Shown here: positions 15,397-19,443 of the stretch, in pieces | Position numbering within the stretch: position 1 is the stretch's first letter | Layout of the letters: each line of letters begins with the position of its first letter | Assembly: GCA_040384585.1 (NCBI GenBank) | Contig: JAZKJD010000023.1 | Coordinates: forward strand, 1 to 19,443 | Direction: 5' to 3' | Source: JAZKJD01 sp040384585 | GTDB taxonomy: Bacteria > Pseudomonadota > Gammaproteobacteria > Diplorickettsiales > Diplorickettsiaceae | DNA: 19,443 bases | Translations under genes and position numbers: made by a program | Notes under the pieces: generated by a model | What the model was told of the DNA's origin: nothing | Database searches by the model: none | What the model saw: the letters and a program-made list of their open reading frames with translations, nothing else

Positions 15397-16095
15397 TTAA
15401 AGATCTAAAATCGTTTTCACCAAAGGGATCGTTAGCTTGCGTTTTAAACGTAAGCTAACCCTATCCAATTGCTCTAGAACTGAGAAAAGGGTCTTGGAAT
15501 GACGAGGAAGCCTTAATAATAAAAATTGGCCGACTTCATCAGAAAAATCTAGTCCTCTCAAGCGCGCTCTTTGTCGTAAAGCTATTAAACGATCACTGTC
15601 ATTCAATTCCCGTATTTGAAATAAAACACCACCGGCCAAACGAGAAACTAAATCTTGTAGTGACAAATTCAAGTGATGGGGCACACTTTTTGCAGCAATG
15701 AGTAAATACTGCATCTGTTCTTGCAATCGATTGTAAAAATGAAATAAAGATTCTTGCCAGAGTCTATCTGTCGCAATACTCTCTAGTTCATCAATACAGA
15801 CCATATCGACAGTCTCTAATCCTAGCAATACATCAGGACTACTCGTTTTTTTGATAGTATCCAAGGGCAAATAAGCCACAGAAAAACCTTGTTGTTGCGC
15901 GGCATGGCAACAGGCATGTAACAAATGTGTACACCCTGCGCCTGAATTTCCCCAAATATAAATATAAGGTTCGCCCATTTTTAAAGAAAAATGCTTCAGG
16001 CAATGTAATAAAATGGTATTATTATGGCTAGTGTAAAAATTTTCAAAGGTATTAGCATCGGGAGGATAAATAGGAAGCGTTAACTGCATTGTCAT
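15397..16095 (-). CDS. hda: DnaA regulatory inactivator Hda
   Basis: Hda binds the DNA-loaded sliding clamp and triggers ATP hydrolysis by DnaA, limiting replication initiation. The 232-residue protein aligns end to end with E. coli Hda. It has the clamp-binding QLTLPI at 4-9, a Walker-A-like loop GNSGAGCTH at 49-57 where Cys replaces the usual Lys (E. coli Hda has Arg), Walker B VCIDELES at 99-106, the arginine-bearing RQRARLRGLDF segment, and the typical end KLTIPLVKTILDL. The ATG at 16,093-16,095 starts 6 bp after pgsA; a second Met at residue 3 is an alternative start. Near its 3' end, 15,431-15,459 forms a near-perfect 29-nt palindrome inside codons of conserved residues. Confidence 0.94.
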   Translation of the reverse strand: MTMQLTLPIYPPDANTFENFYTSHNNTILLHCLKHFSLKMGEPYIYIWGNSGAGCTHLLHACCHAAQQQGFSVAYLPLDTIKKTSSPDVLLGLETVDMVCIDELESIATDRLWQESLFHFYNRLQEQMQYLLIAAKSVPHHLNLSLQDLVSRLAGGVLFQIRELNDSDRLIALRQRARLRGLDFSDEVGQFLLLRLPRHSKTLFSVLEQLDRVSLRLKRKLTIPLVKTILDL

Positions 16096-16101
16096 AGGCG
16101 A

Positions 16102-16692
16102 TTATAACAACCCTTGTTTTTGGTTTTTCCTTGCCACTCGTAAATAAAAAGCGGCTTGCCTTGTCCACACCCAGGTGTATTGAACAAAACTAAGTAATGT
16201 AGTCACAAACACGGCTTCAATTACCCACCGAATAACGAGATCCGGCAGAGCAAAAAAAGCTAATTTAGTAATTAATAACGTCACTAATATCAATTGAAAA
16301 AAGGTATTTAATTTACTAATCCAAACCGGTTTATAATCTAAAGGACCTACCCAATAGCGATAAACTAAAGCACCTCCCATGATCCAAATATCACGCCCTA
16401 TGACAAATACGGCTAACCAGAATGGAATTTGCTGAAGGTAAGCGAGAACAATAAAACTTCCCATGAGTAATAATTTATCTGCCAAGGGATCTAATAAAGC
16501 ACCTAAAGGGGTTATCCAGCCAAAGAGACGTGCTAACAAACCATCCAAGCCATCAGTTAATCCCGCCACTAGAAATAAATAAAACGCTAATGGATAATAT
16601 TTTTTTAGTAAAGCCAATAAAATAGGACCTATTAGTATAAAACGAATACAAGTAATTAAATTTGGAAGATGACGCAGTGGTATTCGAATCAT
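16102..16692 (-). CDS. pgsA: CDP-diacylglycerol-glycerol-3-phosphate 3-phosphatidyltransferase
   Basis: PgsA makes phosphatidylglycerol phosphate from CDP-diacylglycerol and glycerol-3-phosphate in the inner membrane. The 196-residue protein has about five membrane segments and the complete CDP-alcohol phosphotransferase motif: D47-G48, D50-G51, A54-R55, G64, D68 and D72. The start is an ATG at 16,690-16,692. Another CDP-alcohol phosphotransferase cannot be fully excluded from sequence alone, but PNLITCIRFILIGPI at the N-terminus is typical of PgsA. The gene is divergent from ihfB, 42 bp away, and is followed 6 bp later by hda. Its substrate comes from CdsA, encoded in this window. Confidence 0.92.
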   Translation of the reverse strand: MIRIPLRHLPNLITCIRFILIGPILLALLKKYYPLAFYLFLVAGLTDGLDGLLARLFGWITPLGALLDPLADKLLLMGSFIVLAYLQQIPFWLAVFVIGRDIWIMGGALVYRYWVGPLDYKPVWISKLNTFFQLILVTLLITKLAFFALPDLVIRWVIEAVFVTTLLSFVQYTWVWTRQAAFYLRVARKNQKQGLL

Positions 16693-16734
16693 TTTTTTTG
16701 CTTAATCAAACTTACCATAGGATCAATTATAGCG

Positions 16735-17028
16735 ATGCTGAAACCGGAACTCATTAACCACCTCATAAAAAAATTCCCGCAGCTATCTACACCTGTAGTT
16801 AAAAGAGGAATAGAACAATTACTTCAAACATTGGAACAAGCGTTGTACCAAGGCCGCCGCATAGAGATTCGTGGGTTTGGAAGTTTTTCCCCACATTATA
16901 ACGCTGCACGTTCTGCATTTAATCCCAAAACAGGCCAGCATTTTTTAGCGCCTGAAAAATACCGACTTCATTTCAAAATGGGAAAAAACCTGAAACAACG
17001 TGTCAATAAAAACACGCATACCGAGTAA
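16735..17028 (+). CDS. ihfB: Integration host factor subunit beta
   Basis: IHF is a heterodimer that bends DNA sharply at specific sites in replication, recombination and transcription. I place the start at the ATG at 16,735, giving MLKPELINHLIKKF, the usual family start; an AGGAT at 16,719-16,723 lies about 11 bases upstream. An in-frame ATG at 16,669 would add 22 residues unlike the family and overlap pgsA. The 97-residue protein has GRRIEIRGFGSFSPHY (40-55), strongly IHF-beta-like, and the intercalating proline P64 in the arm sequence NPKTG (63-67). HU is less likely because of the IEIRGFGSF match. The gene converges on obgE, and no terminator is visible in the 46-bp gap. Confidence 0.92.
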   Translation: MLKPELINHLIKKFPQLSTPVVKRGIEQLLQTLEQALYQGRRIEIRGFGSFSPHYNAARSAFNPKTGQHFLAPEKYRLHFKMGKNLKQRVNKNTHTE

Positions 17029-17074
17029 TAAAATTTCACCGTTTCGAAAGAGGTTTAGGTTCTGTCTTGAGGGA

Positions 17075-18217
17075 TCATATTTTGTGAACCTGTTGTTCTA
17101 AAAATTCCATAAGAGCATAACATAATGCTTTTGTCCCTACACCTTGCAATGCTGAAATTTCAAAGCAGATTCTATACCCTTCGCCTTTCAAGATATGGTG
17201 TTGTTGCACATCGGTACTCACGTGCTCATGACTACCTAATATACTCCGCGCGTTCGTCCTCGTGCGCCTAAGCACATCTTGAAATCCTTTGGGTATATCT
17301 ACCGAAAGCTTTCTTTTTAAACTTTGGTAATACTCCTCTAACGTAGCGGTAGATAACAAGTCTATTTTATTAAATACAAACCAACGTGGCTTAGCAGCCA
17401 ATTCAGGGCTATATTTTATAAGCTCTGCTTCGATGATAGCGATATTACTTAAAGGGTCGCTGCCATCGCTAGGACAGATGTCAACAACATGTAAAAGTAA
17501 GCGAGTACGTTCTAAGTGCTTAAGAAAGCGTATCCCAAGACCAGCGCCTTCGGCTGCCCCGGTAATAAGACCCGGTATATCGGCAATAACAAAACTGCGA
17601 CCATACTCCAAGCTCACAACCCCTAAATGCGGTTGTAAGGTAGTAAAGGGGTAATCAGCTACTTTGGGGGTCGCGGCTGATATCGATCGAATTAAACTTG
17701 ATTTACCTGCATTGGGCAAACCCACAAGACCCACATCAGCTAATAACTTTAGGGACAGTCGTAAACGACGCGCTTCTCCTGCTTGTCCTGGCGTTGACTG
17801 TCGTGGACTACGGTTAGTGCTACTTTTAAATCGGGCATTTCCTAAACCATGCCACCCTCCCCGCGCTACCTGTTGTACCTGTCCAGGCTCCGCCAAATCA
17901 CCTATAAGCTCCTGAGTATCTGCATCAAAAATCTCAGTACCTACAGGCACTTCTAGAATGAGGTCATCTCCTTTTTTTCCAGCGCAATCGCTTCCTTTTC
18001 CGTTTTCACCACTGCGTGCTTTATAAAGACGATTATAATGGAAATCTATTAAGGTATTCAGGTTTATGTTGGCTTTTAAATAAACACTTCCACCATCACC
18101 ACCATCGCCTCCATTTGGCCCACCCAATGGAATAAATTTTTCTCGACGAAAACCAACGCACCCCGCCCCTCCTTTTCCGGCTTCTACCAAAATCTCTACT
18201 TCATCAAGAAATTTCAT
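17075..18217 (-). CDS. obgE: Obg/CgtA GTPase with in-frame insertion
   Basis: Obg is an essential GTPase that binds the 50S subunit and links ribosome assembly to growth state. The 380-residue protein has the glycine-rich Obg domain (1-158), then the G domain: G1 GLPNAGKSS (166-174), switch YPFTT (189-193), G3 DIPG (213-216), G4 NKID (283-286) and G5 ISAL (354-357). Between G4 and G5 there is an extra stretch, F312 to K344, encoded by a 99-bp palindromic element (17,186-17,284). Without it the domain has normal spacing. The start ATG (18,215-18,217) follows a terminator T-tract directly, with no free Shine-Dalgarno sequence. It is the third gene of rplU-rpmA-obgE. Confidence 0.96.
   Translation of the reverse strand: MKFLDEVEILVEAGKGGAGCVGFRREKFIPLGGPNGGDGGDGGSVYLKANINLNTLIDFHYNRLYKARSGENGKGSDCAGKKGDDLILEVPVGTEIFDADTQELIGDLAEPGQVQQVARGGWHGLGNARFKSSTNRSPRQSTPGQAGEARRLRLSLKLLADVGLVGLPNAGKSSLIRSISAATPKVADYPFTTLQPHLGVVSLEYGRSFVIADIPGLITGAAEGAGLGIRFLKHLERTRLLLHVVDICPSDGSDPLSNIAIIEAELIKYSPELAAKPRWFVFNKIDLLSTATLEEYYQSLKRKLSVDIPKGFQDVLRRTRTNARSILGSHEHVSTDVQQHHILKGEGYRICFEISALQGVGTKALCYALMEFLEQQVHKI
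17186..17284. repeat. Coding palindromic element inside obgE, diverged copy
   Basis: The ends are 9-bp perfect inverted repeats, TTTCAAGAT (17,186-17,194) and ATCTTGAAA (17,276-17,284). The + strand carries, in order, blocks of copies 1 and 2: TCGxTACTCAC, ATxCTCCG, then CCTAAGCACATCTTGAA, against CCTAGCACATTTGAA in copy 2. The length is exactly 33 codons with no stop in the obgE frame. It encodes FQDVLRRTRTNARSIL, then GSHEHVSTDVQQHHILK. Confidence 0.7.
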
Positions 18218-18239
18218 AAAAAAACCCCGTCAAGCGGGG
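18218..18239 (-). terminator. Rho-independent terminator between rpmA and obgE
   Basis: On the minus strand, CCCCG-CTTGA-CGGGG (18,225-18,239) is followed by seven T residues (18,218-18,224). The T-run ends directly at the obgE ATG. The GGGG of the stem is the only purine-rich sequence at Shine-Dalgarno distance from the start. The hairpin would therefore both end rplU-rpmA transcripts and, in readthrough RNA, hide the obgE ribosome site. Confidence 0.85.
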
Positions 18240-18259
18240 CAGTTAATCAAAAATAGGAT

Positions 18260-18550
18260 TTAGCTGCCTATTTGCTCTTGCACAACAAGGACTTCTCTAG
18301 GGTTAACAGAGACATAACGCCTTAACTTAGGCCCTTTACGTGCAAATTTAACGACTCCTTGAACTAAAGCATATAAAGTATGATCTTTCCCTATTCCCAC
18401 ATTATCACCGGGATGAAAATGTGTGCCTCGCTGGCGAATGATAATATTGCCGGCCTTTACAGCCTCACCACCAAAGTGCTTAACACCTAAACGTTTTGAA
18501 TGCGAATCGCGACCATTTCGGGTACTACCCCCTGCTTTCTTGTGTGCCAT
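18260..18550 (-). CDS. rpmA: 50S ribosomal protein L27
   Basis: L27 lies near the peptidyl transferase centre of the large subunit. The 96-residue protein has the invariant N-terminus MAHKKAGGSTRNGRDSHSKR and the usual RQRGTHFHPGDNVGIGKDHTLYAL core, with a C-terminus slightly longer than E. coli (85 residues). The ATG at 18,548-18,550 has GGGG seven bases upstream. It starts 12 bp after rplU, the usual pair, and a terminator follows 20 bp after its stop. Confidence 0.97.
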   Translation of the reverse strand: MAHKKAGGSTRNGRDSHSKRLGVKHFGGEAVKAGNIIIRQRGTHFHPGDNVGIGKDHTLYALVQGVVKFARKGPKLRRYVSVNPREVLVVQEQIGS

Positions 18551-18562
18551 GAAAAACCCCTA

Positions 18563-18871
18563 TTATAAGATCTCTGTAATTTTAACTGCGGTATAATACT
18601 GCCGATGCCCCATCTGTTTACGATGATGCTTACGGCGCCGAAACTTAATAATTCTAATTTTATCATGGCGACCATGTTCAACAACAGATGCCTTGACCTT
18701 AGTATCCGTCAGATAGGGTGCCCCAATCTTTAAATCAGTCTCCCCATTGGCAAGTAATAAGACAGGAAATTCGACAATCTCCCCCATCTCAGCCGATAAT
18801 TTCTCAAGCTTGATAAGCTCGCCTTGGGCGACTTTATACTGTTTTCCGCCCGTGGAAATTACTGCATACAT
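18563..18871 (-). CDS. rplU: 50S ribosomal protein L21
   Basis: L21 binds 23S rRNA in the large subunit. The 102-residue length is standard. MYAVISTGGKQYKVAQGE at the N-terminus and KIRIIKFRRRKHHRKQMGHRQYYT near the C-terminus are diagnostic. The ATG at 18,869-18,871 has a CGGAGA ribosome site nine bases upstream. It leads the rplU-rpmA-obgE cluster behind a good promoter. Confidence 0.97.
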   Translation of the reverse strand: MYAVISTGGKQYKVAQGELIKLEKLSAEMGEIVEFPVLLLANGETDLKIGAPYLTDTKVKASVVEHGRHDKIRIIKFRRRKHHRKQMGHRQYYTAVKITEIL

Positions 18872-18959
18872 ATTTTTGAATCTCCGATAACACTAAGCAT
18901 TAACCCATTCCAGCGACAACTCGCATCTTCGAGTACGATGGCTACACAAATCCGTCCGC

Positions 18960-18988
18960 ATTCTAAGCGATCCTGATGTGTGTAGCAA
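18960..18988 (-). promoter_or_regulatory. Probable sigma-70 promoter of rplU-rpmA
   Basis: The minus strand reads TTGCTA (18,983-18,988), 17 bp, then TAGAAT (18,960-18,965), giving 4/6 and 5/6 consensus matches with ideal spacing. It would give a leader of about 80 nt containing the hairpin ACTCG-CATCTT-CGAGT (18,919-18,934). An 8-bp inverted repeat, GCTACACA (18,941-18,948) and TGTGTAGC (18,979-18,986), brackets the -10 box and could be an operator, but that is only a possibility. Confidence 0.6.
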
Positions 18989-19012
18989 GATACGCATTTT
19001 TTTTCTTTCACC

Positions 19013-19042
19013 TTGACCAACACTAGACTATCCCATTACTAT
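19013..19042 (+). promoter_or_regulatory. Probable promoter of tRNA-Asn
   Basis: TTGACC at 19,013-19,018 (5/6 match) lies 18 bp before TACTAT at 19,037-19,042 (4/6 match). Transcription would begin some 15 bases before the mature tRNA. It is divergent from the rplU promoter. Confidence 0.45.
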
Positions 19043-19064
19043 AAGCGTCCTCAATAGCTTGAAT

Positions 19065-19140
19065 TCCCCGATAGCTCAGTCGGTAGAGCAAATGACTGTT
19101 AATCATTGGGTCGCAGGTTCGAGTCCTGCTCGGGGAGCCA
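19065..19140 (+). tRNA. tRNA-Asn (anticodon GTT)
   Basis: This is a complete 76-nt cloverleaf. The acceptor stem TCCCCGA pairs with TCGGGGA, followed by G and an encoded CCA. The D arm is GCTCAGTCGGTAGAGC. The anticodon stem AATGA/TCATT encloses the loop CTGTTAA with anticodon GTT. The T arm GCAGGTTCGAGTCCTGC is standard. Its 3' end faces an apparent integrase remnant, so it may have served as an attachment site. Confidence 0.97.
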
Positions 19141-19197
19141 AATAATCCAATAAAATCAAGCACTTAGACAGACACCCTACTCTGCTCATTTCAGTTG

Positions 19198-19230
19198 TAC
19201 CAAAATAATGCCAAAATAGTACCAAAACTC
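19198..19230 (+). repeat. Three tandem 11-bp repeats downstream of tRNA-Asn
   Basis: TACCAAAATAA, TGCCAAAATAG and TACCAAAACTC follow one another without gaps. They lie between the tRNA and the integrase-like fragment. Short direct repeats in such a place can be recombinase arm sites, but this is inference. Confidence 0.5.
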
Positions 19231-19240
19231 ACTCAAATAA

Positions 19241-19432
19241 TTAGTCTTGCTTAGACACTTTGATAACTGAAAAATTTAAGTTTAAACTGGCTTCCACTTC
19301 AGTCCATTGAGGCTCATGCCCTTCCTTTAAATACCCATCCTTAATATCTGTAAACTTTAAATTGACTAAGTCTTCTCGTCTCTGCAAGGTGATCTTGCTA
19401 TACTTTTTCGGACAGAAGGAATCGAGGTAAAC
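19241..19432 (-). pseudogene. Probable tyrosine integrase remnant
   Basis: A minus-strand frame of 63 codons ends with TAA at 19,241-19,243 and is closed upstream by an in-frame TAA at 19,433-19,435, with no usual start codon. Its middle reads ITLQRREDLVNLKFTDIKDG, which resembles the box-I region of phage-type tyrosine recombinases (TGQRREDI..., with the first catalytic Arg). The expected downstream H-x-x-R and Tyr motifs are missing and the tail (WTEVEASLNLNFSVIK) does not match, so it is a fragment or a rearranged end. Its position next to the 3' end of a tRNA gene, pointing toward it, fits an old integrated element. The family call rests on one short motif. Confidence 0.45.
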
Positions 19433-19443
19433 TTAGCTTACAA

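Noticed and set aside
15431..15459. 29-nt near-perfect palindrome near the 3' end of hda
   Set aside because: It lies in codons for the conserved RLKRKLTIPLV segment and has no T-run on either side, so it is probably coincidental rather than a terminator for wrbA or hda.
15925..15960. Missing Walker A lysine in Hda (Cys in its place)
   Set aside because: E. coli Hda also lacks the lysine (Arg there), so it does not indicate loss of function.
16669..16734. Longer start for the IHF-like gene
   Set aside because: The added 22 residues do not resemble the family and would overlap pgsA; the ATG at 16,735 gives the standard N-terminus and has AGGAT upstream.
1..19443. CRISPR arrays, toxin-antitoxin pairs, phage defence genes
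   Set aside because: No regularly spaced repeats with spacers and no recognisable defence or toxin genes were seen in either strand.

Overview
The window looks like chromosomal core sequence of a gammaproteobacterium. The likeliest home is a host-associated member of the Legionellales (Coxiella/Rickettsiella/Diplorickettsia type). That placement is an inference from A+T-rich protein families of gammaproteobacterial type, the Pseudomonas-like order frr-uppS-cdsA-dxr...bamA, and abundant intergenic palindromes. No database search was possible.

Layout. Positions 1-918 hold the end of an unrecognised, A+T-rich accessory gene on the + strand. From about 14,400 down to 960 the minus strand carries the classic translation-to-envelope cluster. 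In transcription order this is rpsB, tsf, pyrH, frr (translation and UMP kinase), uppS, cdsA, dxr (isoprenoid carrier, phospholipid precursor, MEP pathway), bamA, a Skp/OmpH-like gene (outer-membrane protein assembly), lpxD, fabZ, lpxA, lpxB (lipid A) and rnhB, closed by a terminator that overlaps the rnhB stop codon. Many of these genes touch or overlap by 4-17 bp. The site-2 protease gene rseP, normally between dxr and bamA, is absent, and dnaE does not follow rnhB.

Positions 14,400-17,030 hold a divergent wrbA, then hda and pgsA on the minus strand, and ihfB on the + strand. Positions 17,075-18,871 hold the minus-strand rplU-rpmA-obgE cluster, with a terminator between rpmA and obgE. A tRNA-Asn gene (19,065-19,140) follows, and beyond it lies what looks like a decayed tyrosine-integrase fragment, suggesting an old integration site.

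The most unusual content is a family of roughly 100-150 bp imperfect palindromes. Two full copies lie at 11,153-11,300 and 14,516-14,664. Their terminal arms differ in sequence, but seven of the differences are matched in both arms. A partial inverted copy sits beside the first. A third, diverged copy of exactly 99 bp appears to be inserted in frame inside obgE, adding 33 residues between the G4 and G5 GTPase motifs. A possible fourth relative lies between lpxD and the skp-like gene. The second main oddity is Dxr: it has an intact reading frame but has lost a metal ligand (E152 to G) and other active-site residues (K125R, S151R, H257Y), which suggests an inactive or repurposed enzyme. Others are a predicted lipoprotein form of Skp and an obgE start codon directly abutting a terminator T-tract.
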